Shown here: piece by piece, positions 8,907 to 15,730 of the stretch
How the letters are laid out: each line of letters starts with the position of its first letter
Position numbering within the stretch: position 1 is the stretch's first letter
Source: Streptomyces griseosporeus
GTDB taxonomy: Bacteria; Actinomycetota; Actinomycetes; Streptomycetales; Streptomycetaceae
NCBI RefSeq assembly: GCF_014656055.1
Contig: NZ_BNBR01000002.1
Coordinates: 159,700-223,699 of the forward strand
Length of the DNA: 64,000 bases
Direction: 5' to 3'
Notes under the pieces: generated by a model
The model's database searches: none
What the model was told of the DNA's origin: nothing
Seen by the model: only the letters and a program-made list of their open reading frames with translations
Program-made: the position numbers and the translations under genes

Positions 8907-9169
8907 CGGGCGGCCGCGATCTTCGCGGCGAGCCGCTTGGGGGTGGGCGCGTCGAGGAAGTCCGCGAAGGTCAGCTCGACCCCGTAGGTGCGGGCGACGG
9001 CGCTGAGTACGCGGGTCGCGACGAGCGAGTCGCCTCCGAGGAGGAAAAAGTCGGAGTCGGCGGAGACCTCGTCGACCTCCAGCACGCGCCGGAACATCGC
9101 CACCACGCCTTCGGTGTCGGCAGGGGCAGGCGATCTCCCGGCGGCTGCGGCGGTGGTGTCAACGCTCAT
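8903..9169 (-). CDS. Free-standing acyl/peptidyl carrier protein
   Basis: This 88-residue protein is a phosphopantetheine carrier. The attachment motif LGGDSL is present, with the modified serine at residue 48, and the surrounding helices match PCP/ACP domains. The ATG at 9169 is preferred over an upstream TTG because GGAG lies seven bases before it. The gene overlaps the end of the adenylation-domain gene by 11 bp and the start of the amine oxidase by 4 bp. It should be loaded by the adjacent adenylation enzyme and present the thioester to the oxidase or ligases. No phosphopantetheinyl transferase is in the window, so it would rely on one encoded elsewhere. Confidence 0.92.
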   Translation of the reverse strand: MSVDTTAAAAGRSPAPADTEGVVAMFRRVLEVDEVSADSDFFLLGGDSLVATRVLSAVARTYGVELTFADFLDAPTPKRLAAKIAAAR

Positions 9170-10712
9170 CAACGGTCTCCTTTGACCTGTTCACGGTGGC
9201 GTAACGCTGGTGTGAGGCTTTTCTGTCGACCTTGCCGCTCGTGGTCAGCACGAGCTGCGGGACGACGGTGATCCGGCTCGGCACGAGGTGGGCGGGCACC
9301 CGCTCGCGCAGATAGGTCCGCAGGTCCGCGTCGAGTTCCCGGGTCCCGGCGTGCGGCCGGGGCACCACGTAGGCGACGAGTGTGGTGCGGCCGGCCGCGG
9401 TCGCACCGGTGACGGCCACCGTGTTCACCGCGGGGTGGCCGGCGAGGTGCGCCTCCACCTCGGCCGGGTCGACCCGGATGCCCCGGATCTTGATCTCGTC
9501 GTTCAGCCGGCCCTCGTGGGTGAGGAGGCCGTCCGGTGTCCTGCTGACCCGGTCGCCGGTACGGAACCGGCGCTCGCCGTCCACCACCACGTACGCCTTC
9601 TCGGTGGCCTGCGGCATCCCGAGGTAGCCGAGAGCCACGGCCGGGCCGCCGATCAGCAGCTCGTCGTCCTCGCCGATGAGCTCGACGACATGGGGCAGCG
9701 CCCGGCCGATCGGCGCCCTCGTGCCCTCGCTCCAGTCCCAGGCCGGGACGGGGACGGACGGGCCGTGGAGATCGACGGCGTGGGTGATCAGGGTGGTCTC
9801 GGTGCACCCGTAGGTGTTGACCAGGCGGATCCGGCCGGTGTCGAGGCGGCTCCAGTCGGCCAGCCGGGCAGGGCTGACCGCCTCCCCGCCGATCACCATC
9901 AGCCGGACGCAGTCCGGAAGGCTCGCCGCTTCCTCCGTGAGGTGGAGGACGAGTTCGTGCCAGAAGGCGGTGGGCAGGTCGAGGACGCTGACGCGCTCGC
10001 GCTCGACCATCCGCAGGAACCGCGGAAAGGACCCCGAGTGTGCGTCACGGTCGAAGACGAGGGTGGCTCCCGTGGTCAGGGCCGGGAGGATCTCCTCCAG
10101 CGAGGTGTCCCAGTTGAGTGACGCGAACTGGAGCACCCTGTCCTCTTCGGTGAGCGCGAAGAATCCGCGGAGCGAGCGCACGGAAGCCGCAATGGCCCGG
10201 CGGGGTGTCACGACCGGCTTGGGCCGGCCGGTGGAGCCGGAGGTGAAGAGGATGTACGCGGCGGCCTCGGGGTCCTGGTCCCGGCCGAGCCGGAAGCCAT
10301 CGCCGGCCGCCCCTCCCCCACCCTCCTCCTCCCAGCTCAAGTGCGTGGCCGGTAACCCGAGTTCGAGTTCGGGTGCCACGTCGGTGGCGACGGCTGCGCG
10401 GCATCCTGCCGCGGACACCATCTCCTGCCGCCGCGCCGGCGGAAACGCCGGGTCGACGGGACAGTAGGTACCGCCGGCCGCCAGTACGCCGAGCATCGCC
10501 ACCACGGTGTCCGGGCTGTGCGTCGCCGGTACCGCCACCGCTCCGGGCCGGGGCCCGAGCCGCTCCGCGAGGGTGTGCACGAGCTCTGCCAGCCGGCCGT
10601 ACGTCACGACCCGCCCTTCGTGCACGAGGGCCGCGCGCTCCGGGTCGCGGAGGGCGGCTTCCGTGAAGGCCTGGACGAGGTCCGGGGTGTTTTCAAGGGT
10701 CTCGCACTGCAT
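9159..10712 (-). CDS. Free-standing NRPS adenylation domain with a TTA codon
   Basis: The 517-residue protein is a stand-alone amino-acid adenylation domain. Core motifs are present in order: LFTSGSTGRPK (A3), WDTSLEE (A4, with the aspartate that binds the amino group), NTYGCTETT (A5), FRTGD (A7), NDEIKIRG (A8) and SGKVDRKA with the catalytic lysine (A10). I could not assign a substrate; the T and E next to the A4 aspartate are uncommon to me. Codon 120 is TTA (10353-10355), so translation should depend on the bldA tRNA. That marks the cluster as developmentally controlled. It is the first gene of the operon and lies downstream of a good promoter (10769-10797). Confidence 0.9.
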   Translation of the reverse strand: MQCETLENTPDLVQAFTEAALRDPERAALVHEGRVVTYGRLAELVHTLAERLGPRPGAVAVPATHSPDTVVAMLGVLAAGGTYCPVDPAFPPARRQEMVSAAGCRAAVATDVAPELELGLPATHLSWEEEGGGGAAGDGFRLGRDQDPEAAAYILFTSGSTGRPKPVVTPRRAIAASVRSLRGFFALTEEDRVLQFASLNWDTSLEEILPALTTGATLVFDRDAHSGSFPRFLRMVERERVSVLDLPTAFWHELVLHLTEEAASLPDCVRLMVIGGEAVSPARLADWSRLDTGRIRLVNTYGCTETTLITHAVDLHGPSVPVPAWDWSEGTRAPIGRALPHVVELIGEDDELLIGGPAVALGYLGMPQATEKAYVVVDGERRFRTGDRVSRTPDGLLTHEGRLNDEIKIRGIRVDPAEVEAHLAGHPAVNTVAVTGATAAGRTTLVAYVVPRPHAGTRELDADLRTYLRERVPAHLVPSRITVVPQLVLTTSGKVDRKASHQRYATVNRSKETVDER

Positions 10713-10768
10713 CGACTTGTTCGCCCCAAAAAAGCTTGAAAGCGCCTGTCCGTGCCCGACGAACGGGG

Positions 10769-10797
10769 ACTCTACCTCCGAACATGTGTGGCCACAA
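10769..10797 (-). promoter_or_regulatory. Promoter of the biosynthetic operon
   Basis: On the minus strand a -35 element TTGTGG (10792-10797) is followed by a 17-bp spacer and a -10 element TAGAGT (10769-10774). The -10 matches the Streptomyces TAGRRT consensus. Transcription would start near 10762, about 50 bases before the adenylation-domain ATG. Confidence 0.6.
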
Positions 10798-11176
10798 CGG
10801 AAGTTGAGGAGAATCAGGCGTTCCTTGTGAAGGTGCGGTCACCGCACGCGCCGCAGCAGGTCAGAGGCCCTGCGAAGGCTCCGCTTCCACTTCCGCGGAG
10901 CCCGCGCTTCCGATCCGTGCGGCGCCGGGAACGCGGTCGGCGGAGGCATGCGTCGCGGAGGCGGCGCTACCGGTTCGCGTGCCGCGCGCGGCTGAAAGCG
11001 GAGGGGGCGTTCGGTGGTTCATGGGGCGCCATGTCGCCGGCGACGGCACGCACGCCGTCGCGTGGCGGGCGGCTTCCTCCCCCACGCCGAAGCGACCGAC
11101 AAGTCTCACGGTTTGGGACGGGCATCGACAAGTCGACCTTGTCCTGCGCGCAGGGCTCCCCGAGCGATCAAAAAAC

Positions 11177-11221
11177 GGGGAAGGACGCGTTCGACCTCCC
11201 CAGGTGCACGCGTCCTTCCCC
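11177..11221 (-). terminator. Rho-independent terminator after the DUF5302 gene
   Basis: GGGGAAGGACGCG (11177-11189) pairs perfectly with CGCGTCCTTCCCC (11209-11221). Read on the minus strand, the stem is followed by GTTTTTTG, an uncommon U-run for this GC-rich genome. It should stop transcription from the DUF5302 side before the biosynthetic promoter. Confidence 0.85.
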
Positions 11222-11386
11222 GGCCAGCGGCACGTCTACCCCGTTGCGCCCAGCTCATTCCCGAGTCGGGGATCTACGCGCCACGGCGGGGCCGGCGTGG
11301 AACGGGTGAGGTGCGGACGCGGGGATCCGGCGCGCTTCACGGCGTTCGCAGTGCCGGTGAAGCGGCCGGATCCCGTGGCTGACCGG

Positions 11387-11629
11387 TCAGCCGCCGCTCT
11401 TGCGCCGGAACGACCGCTGGTTCGTGGCCGGACCGTGCGCGGCGCGCACCTTGGACGCGTCGGAGCCGGCGGCGCCGTCGGCCGCGTCCGCCTGCGCGCC
11501 GCGCTTGCGGGCCAGGGCCTCGCGGAACTTGCGCTTGAGGTCGTAGTTGCCGTCGGCGTCCGCCGCCAGCGGCGGTGTCTGCGACTCGGCCGGCTCCGAA
11601 CCTTCCGTCGACGCGGGCTCTGCGGTCAT
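11387..11629 (-). CDS. DUF5302 family protein
   Basis: This is an 80-residue, charged, soluble protein. The segment DLKRKFREALARKR and the C-terminal KVRAAHGPA...RSFRRKSGG are the hallmarks of DUF5302, a small actinobacterial family without known function. The ATG at 11629 is chosen because AGGAGG precedes it by five bases; the open frame extends further upstream without a ribosome site. It is a single-gene unit closed by the terminator at 11177-11221. The many basic residues would allow nucleic-acid contact, but nothing in the sequence proves this. Confidence 0.85.
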   Translation of the reverse strand: MTAEPASTEGSEPAESQTPPLAADADGNYDLKRKFREALARKRGAQADAADGAAGSDASKVRAAHGPATNQRSFRRKSGG

Positions 11630-11720
11630 GGTGACCTCCTGGGGTTCGGGGGGTTGGGCAAGCACAGCTTGTCATGTCGGCCGCTCTGCCAGGACTGTCA
11701 CGGCCGGAAGCGAGGGCCCC

Positions 11721-13109
11721 TCAGCCGTTGCGACGCATGCGGGCGGCCTTACGGGCCTCGGCGAGTTTGCGGGCCTCGCCGGCCTTGCGGGACTTCCCGC
11801 CGGCGCCGCGCGCGGGGTCCTTGGTGGTGCCGAGCCCGCGGAACGGTGCGTTGGTGTTCTTGGGCCGGGCCACACCGGGCCCGCCGTCGAGCGGGGCGCC
11901 CGAGGGAGTCTTGGCACCGGTGATGCGGCTCAGCTGCGCCTCGCCCGAGCGCACCTTGGTCACGGTCGGCTCGATGCCGGCCTCGGCCATGACGCGGCTC
12001 GTCTCGCGGCGCTGGCCGGTGAGGACGAGCGTGACGACCCGGCCGGAGCCGCCGGCGCGGGCGGTGCGTCCGGCCCGGTGCACATAGACCTTGGGGTCGG
12101 TGGGCGGATCGACGTTGACCACGAGATCGAGGTCGTCGACGTGCAGGCCACGGGCCGCGACATCGGTCGCCACCAGCACGGTGAGCTGGCCGCTCTTGAA
12201 CTGCGCCAGGGTCCGGGTGCGCTGCGGCTGCGACTTGGCGCTGTGCAGGGCCCCGGCGTGCACCCCGCTGGCCCGCAGATGCCGGGTGAGCTGGTCGACG
12301 GCGTGCCTGGTGTCGAGGAACAGCAGGACGCGGCCGTCGCGGGCGGCGATCTCGGTCGTGACGGCGTAGCGGTCGGGGCCGTGGACGACCAGCACGTGGT
12401 GTTCCATCGTCGTGACCGTGCCCGCGGACGGGTCGACCGAGTGGACGACGGGGTCGTGCAGGTAGCGGTGGACGAGCTGGTCGACGTCGTCGTCGAGCGT
12501 GGCCGAGAACAGCATCCGCTGCCCGTCGGGGTGCACCTGGTCCATCAGGTCCGTGACCTGTGGCAGGAACCCGAGGTCGGACATCTGGTCGGCCTCGTCG
12601 AGCACGGTGATCCGCACCCGGCCCAGCCGGCAGGCGTTGCGCTCGATCAGGTCGTGCAGGCGCCCGGGGGTGGCGACGACCACCTCGGCCCCCTCGCGCA
12701 GCGCGGAGATCTGCCGGCCGATCGGCGTTCCGCCGACGACCGCGGCCATCCGCAGCCGCAGCGCTTCGGCGTACGGCGTCAGGGCGTCGGTGACCTGCTG
12801 GGCCAGTTCCCGGGTGGGTACGAGGATCAGGGCGAGGGGCTGTTTCGGTTCGGCGCGCCGGCCGGCCGTACGGGTCAGCAGCGGCAGACCGAAGGCGAGC
12901 GTCTTGCCGGAACCGGTCCGCCCGCGCCCCAGGATGTCGCGCCCCTTCAGGGCGTCGGGCAGGGTGGCGGCCTGGATCGGGAAGGGCTCGCGCACCCCGC
13001 GTCCGGTCAGTGTCCGCAGTACCTCCGCCGGCAGTGCGAGATCGGCGAAGGAGGCGGCCGTCGACGGGGAGGGGCCGGAGTGGGCAACAGCTGACTCGTC
13101 GGGTTTCAT
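11721..13109 (-). CDS. DEAD-box ATP-dependent RNA helicase
   Basis: This is a 462-residue DEAD-box helicase that unwinds short RNA duplexes with ATP. All motifs are visible: Q motif PFPIQAATL, I GRTGSGKT, Ia PTRELAQQ, Ib TPGRL, II DEAD, III SAT, V ATDVAARGL and VI HRAGRTARAG. A lysine- and arginine-rich tail, common in actinobacterial homologues, follows residue 400 and probably binds RNA. The ATG at 13109 has GGAAGG before it. The frame extends to 13310, but that part is not helicase-like. The likely role is ribosome assembly or mRNA turnover, often cold-induced in this family. Confidence 0.93.
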   Translation of the reverse strand: MKPDESAVAHSGPSPSTAASFADLALPAEVLRTLTGRGVREPFPIQAATLPDALKGRDILGRGRTGSGKTLAFGLPLLTRTAGRRAEPKQPLALILVPTRELAQQVTDALTPYAEALRLRMAAVVGGTPIGRQISALREGAEVVVATPGRLHDLIERNACRLGRVRITVLDEADQMSDLGFLPQVTDLMDQVHPDGQRMLFSATLDDDVDQLVHRYLHDPVVHSVDPSAGTVTTMEHHVLVVHGPDRYAVTTEIAARDGRVLLFLDTRHAVDQLTRHLRASGVHAGALHSAKSQPQRTRTLAQFKSGQLTVLVATDVAARGLHVDDLDLVVNVDPPTDPKVYVHRAGRTARAGGSGRVVTLVLTGQRRETSRVMAEAGIEPTVTKVRSGEAQLSRITGAKTPSGAPLDGGPGVARPKNTNAPFRGLGTTKDPARGAGGKSRKAGEARKLAEARKAARMRRNG

Positions 13110-13324
13110 GAACTGCCTTCCGCAGGGGGATCTACCGAGGAAGGCCCGGCGGGGAGGAACAGCCCACGCACCAGCGGAACCGAACGCCAACGATCGCCCA
13201 CCGCGACGACCACGCAAACGCATCACGGTAACACGAGGCCCACCGTCGAAGCGGCACGGAAGTGGCACCGAAGTGGCGTGAACCAGTGTTGCGCTTGTGT
13301 TTCCCACCACGCACCCTGGCCAGG

Positions 13325-13338
13325 TGGGAGCGCTCCCA
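13325..13338. promoter_or_regulatory. CebR-type operator upstream of the LPMO gene
   Basis: TGGGAGCGCTCCCA is a perfect 14-bp palindrome identical to the consensus box of CebR, the LacI-family repressor of the Streptomyces cellulose and cellobiose regulon. It lies 70 bp before the LPMO start codon. This predicts that cello-oligosaccharides induce the gene. Confidence 0.85.
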
Positions 13339-13407
13339 AAAGTTCGGTGAGGGGGTGCCTCGCCGCAGTTTTCACCTCCACATCCCCCACAGTGGAAAGA
13401 GGAGACC

Positions 13408-14097
13408 GTGTTACACCGTGAATGTCATGACCATGCAGTATCGCGCGGACGCCGCGGCGTCCGTCCGGCGCTGCTGCTGAGTGTTCTCGCCGCGCTGCTG
13501 ATCGCCCTGGTCCCCGGGAGCGGCACCGCCGAGGCCCACGGTTCGGTCGTGGATCCGGCGTCCCGCAACTACGGCTGCTGGCAGCGCTGGGGCAGCGACT
13601 TCCAGAACCCCGCCATGGCACAGCAGGACCCCATGTGCTGGCAGGCGTGGCAGGACAACCCCAACGCCATGTGGAACTGGAACGGCCTGTACCGCAACGG
13701 CTCCGCCGGCAACTTCCAGGCCGTCGTCCCCGACGGCCAGCTCTGCAGCGGCGGCCACACCGAGAGCGGCCGGTACAACTCCCTCGACGCCGTGGGCCCC
13801 TGGAAGACCACGAACGTCGCGGCGGACTTCACCGTGCGCCTGTACGACCAGGCCAGCCACGGTGCGGACTACTTCCTGGTCTACGTCACCCGCCAGGGCT
13901 TCGACCCCACGACCCAGCCCCTGCGGTGGAGCGACCTGCAGCTGCTGACCCGGACCGGCAGGTACGCGCCGAGCAACAACTACGACATCCCCGTGCATAC
14001 CTCGGGCCTGACCGGCCGCCACGTCGTCTACACGATCTGGCAGGCCTCGCACATGGACCAGACGTACTTCCTGTGCAGTGACGTGAACTTCTCCTGA
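13408..14097 (+). CDS. Secreted AA10 lytic polysaccharide monooxygenase, TTA at codon 2
   Basis: This is a 229-residue copper enzyme that oxidatively cleaves crystalline polysaccharide outside the cell. A signal peptide of about 43 residues ends at AEA, and the mature protein begins with the copper-binding histidine H44 in HGSVVDP. A second histidine (SGGHTESGRYN) and the C-terminal TYFLCSD are typical of AA10. There is no carbohydrate-binding module. From memory the sequence resembles the C1/C4-oxidising ScLPMO10B type. The only in-frame start is GTG at 13408, with GAGGAG before it, and the next codon is TTA. A perfect CebR box lies upstream. A stem-loop at 14113-14144 ends the unit. Confidence 0.93.
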   Translation: MLHRECHDHAVSRGRRGVRPALLLSVLAALLIALVPGSGTAEAHGSVVDPASRNYGCWQRWGSDFQNPAMAQQDPMCWQAWQDNPNAMWNWNGLYRNGSAGNFQAVVPDGQLCSGGHTESGRYNSLDAVGPWKTTNVAADFTVRLYDQASHGADYFLVYVTRQGFDPTTQPLRWSDLQLLTRTGRYAPSNNYDIPVHTSGLTGRHVVYTIWQASHMDQTYFLCSDVNFS

Positions 14098-14112
14098 GCC
14101 GCCCGATCGGGA

Positions 14113-14144
14113 GAGCGGCGCCGGTCCACGGGCCGGCGCCGCTC
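14113..14144 (+). terminator. Stem-loop terminator after the LPMO gene
   Basis: GAGCGGCGCCGG (14113-14124) and CCGGCGCCGCTC (14133-14144) form a perfect 12-bp stem with an 8-base loop. No U-run follows, as is usual for Streptomyces terminators. Confidence 0.7.
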
Positions 14145-14369
14145 GCAGCCCATCCCACCCTCCGCTGGGTCCTGGTCCTGACCGTGGAACCACCCGGCGG
14201 CGCCCCGTGAGGTGTCCGTAGCCCCACCCCCGTCCGGTGTCCACACCCCGGCGGCTTTCGGTGTCCAGGCCCAGCGACGCGGCGCGGCGGGCGCGGGAAA
14301 GTGCTCGTCGTCGGCACCACGCGGACGTACGACCGGGCACTGACCACACTCGCTTCGGGGGGACATCAC

Positions 14370-15035
14370 ATGAACGACATCATCACCAGGCGCCTGACAG
14401 GGCTGGCCGGCATCGCGGCGGCGGTCTGCTTCATCGTCGAAGTGCCCCTGTACTTCCTCTACTCGGGGCCGCCGCCGGACGCCAACGTGCTGACGCGGCT
14501 GCTGATTGGCATCGTCGCGCTCGGCGGTCTCATCCTGTTCGTCACGGGCTTCCGTGAGCTGGTCAAGCAGGTGAGCCCCGCCCACGAGTGGGTCGGCACG
14601 GTGGCCTTCGCCACCGGACTGGTCTACGCGACGGTCACCCTGGTCTCCAGCGGACTGGAGGCCGGCGCGGTCATCGCCGCCGACCAGCCCATCGACCCGA
14701 CCATCACCGTCAGCGGAACGTACATCCTCTACGGTTCGATCGGCCGCCTGCTGCTCGCGCTCTTCCTGACCGCGGTCGGCTACGGCGTCACTCGCGCCGA
14801 CCTGCTCCCCCGCTGGACCGGCCGCTCGGCGTACGTTCTCGCCGCGGTCAACCTGGCCTTCGTACCGTCCCTGTTCTTCGGCAACACCCCCGCGCACTTC
14901 TACGCGGCGAACGGCTGGGGCAGCACGGCCCTGATGGGGGCGCTGCTGAGCTACTGGCTGCTCGCGGTGGGCATCTCCGTCTACCGCAGCGCCGCACGTC
15001 GTACGCCCGCCGCCGCACCGGCCCTGCAGCCCTGA
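14370..15035 (+). CDS. DUF4386-like integral membrane protein
   Basis: This 221-residue protein has about six hydrophobic segments spread over its length, and sequences such as RRLTGLAGIAAAVCFI and YGSIGRLLLALFL resemble the DUF4386 family. The function of that family is unknown. The ATG at 14370 is preceded by GGGGGGAC; an earlier in-frame start at 14301 adds 23 non-hydrophobic residues and is less likely. It stands alone between two stem-loops, so it is probably a single-gene unit. Confidence 0.7.
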   Translation: MNDIITRRLTGLAGIAAAVCFIVEVPLYFLYSGPPPDANVLTRLLIGIVALGGLILFVTGFRELVKQVSPAHEWVGTVAFATGLVYATVTLVSSGLEAGAVIAADQPIDPTITVSGTYILYGSIGRLLLALFLTAVGYGVTRADLLPRWTGRSAYVLAAVNLAFVPSLFFGNTPAHFYAANGWGSTALMGALLSYWLLAVGISVYRSAARRTPAAAPALQP

Positions 15036-15053
15036 CACGCCGTCGCACCAGAG

Positions 15054-15095
15054 CGGCCCGCGGTGCCCGGCCTTCGCGTCGGGCACCGCGGGCCG
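15054..15095 (+). terminator. Stem-loop terminator after the DUF4386-like gene
   Basis: CGGCCCGCGGTGCCCG (15054-15069) pairs perfectly with CGGGCACCGCGGGCCG (15080-15095) across a 10-base loop, ending 36 bp before the next gene. Confidence 0.8.
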
Positions 15096-15131
15096 TCCGC
15101 ATCAAGGACGCTGGGGAGGTAGGTTGAGCCA

Positions 15132-15671
15132 ATGTCCGCAATGCCGCTGGTCCTGTTGCTCTCGGGAAGTCTGCGCGCCGCCTCCACCAACGAGGCCGTA
15201 CTGCGCACCGCACAAGCGGTGGCGCCGTCCGCCGGGGTCCGGGCCGTGCGCTACGAGGGTCTGGCGCGGTTGCCGCACTTCAATCCCGACGACGACACCG
15301 ACCCGCTGCCCGCATCCGTGACCGAACTGCGCGCGGCGATCGAGCAGGCGACCGGCATCCTGATCTGCGCCCCGGAGTACGCGGGCACCCTTCCCGGCTC
15401 GTTCAAGAACCTGCTGGACTGGACGGTCGGCGGCACCGAGATCAGCGACAAGCCGGTCGGCTGGATCAACGCGGCCGCCCCAGGCCGGGGCCACGGCGCC
15501 GAGGCGACCCTGCGGACGGTGCTGGGCTACACCGGCGCCGCGATCGTGGAACCGGCCTGCGTCAAACTCCCCGTCGACCGGGGGATGATCGGCACGGACG
15601 GCGTCATCGAGGATCCGCAGGTGCGGCAGCGCCTGGGTGACGTACTGGGCGCACTGGCGACAGGTGGCTGA
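15132..15671 (+). CDS. NADPH-dependent FMN reductase family protein
   Basis: This is a 179-residue flavodoxin-fold reductase that uses NAD(P)H to reduce FMN or, in some relatives, quinones or azo compounds. The FMN phosphate loop LSGSLRAASTN is near residue 10, and the PEYAGTLPGSFKNLLDW segment near residue 80 is the family signature. It is a cytosolic single-domain protein of usual length. The ATG at 15132 follows GGGAGG by a rather long spacer; the ATG three codons later is an alternative. It ends before the bidirectional terminator at 15690-15723, convergent with a surface-protein gene. Confidence 0.88.
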   Translation: MSAMPLVLLLSGSLRAASTNEAVLRTAQAVAPSAGVRAVRYEGLARLPHFNPDDDTDPLPASVTELRAAIEQATGILICAPEYAGTLPGSFKNLLDWTVGGTEISDKPVGWINAAAPGRGHGAEATLRTVLGYTGAAIVEPACVKLPVDRGMIGTDGVIEDPQVRQRLGDVLGALATGG

Positions 15672-15689
15672 ACCAGGGAGACACCAGGG

Positions 15690-15723
15690 CTGAGGGTTCC
15701 CCAGCACACGGGGGAACCCTCAG
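15690..15723. terminator. Bidirectional terminator between convergent genes
   Basis: CTGAGGGTTCCCC (15690-15702) and GGGGAACCCTCAG (15711-15723) form a perfect 13-bp stem with an 8-base loop, centred between the ends of the reductase and surface-protein genes. Confidence 0.85.
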
Positions 15724-15730
15724 CTCCGGC

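Larger units (their letters stand above)
10713..11386. other. 674-bp non-coding region upstream of the cluster
   Basis: This region holds the cluster promoter (10769-10797) and an inverted repeat at 10877-10902 (GGCTCCGC and GCGGAGCC, 10-bp loop). It also holds a second inverted repeat at 11041-11060 (CGACGGC and GCCGTCG, 6-bp loop) and the terminator at 11177-11221. Either inverted repeat could be an operator for a cluster regulator. No credible coding sequence was seen. Confidence 0.6.

Noticed and set aside
5706..8987. Very long plus-strand open frame (1093 codons) opposite the ligase and amine oxidase genes
   Set aside because: It is antisense to well-supported genes and encodes Gly/Arg/Val/His-rich sequence without domains; a shadow of high-GC coding DNA.
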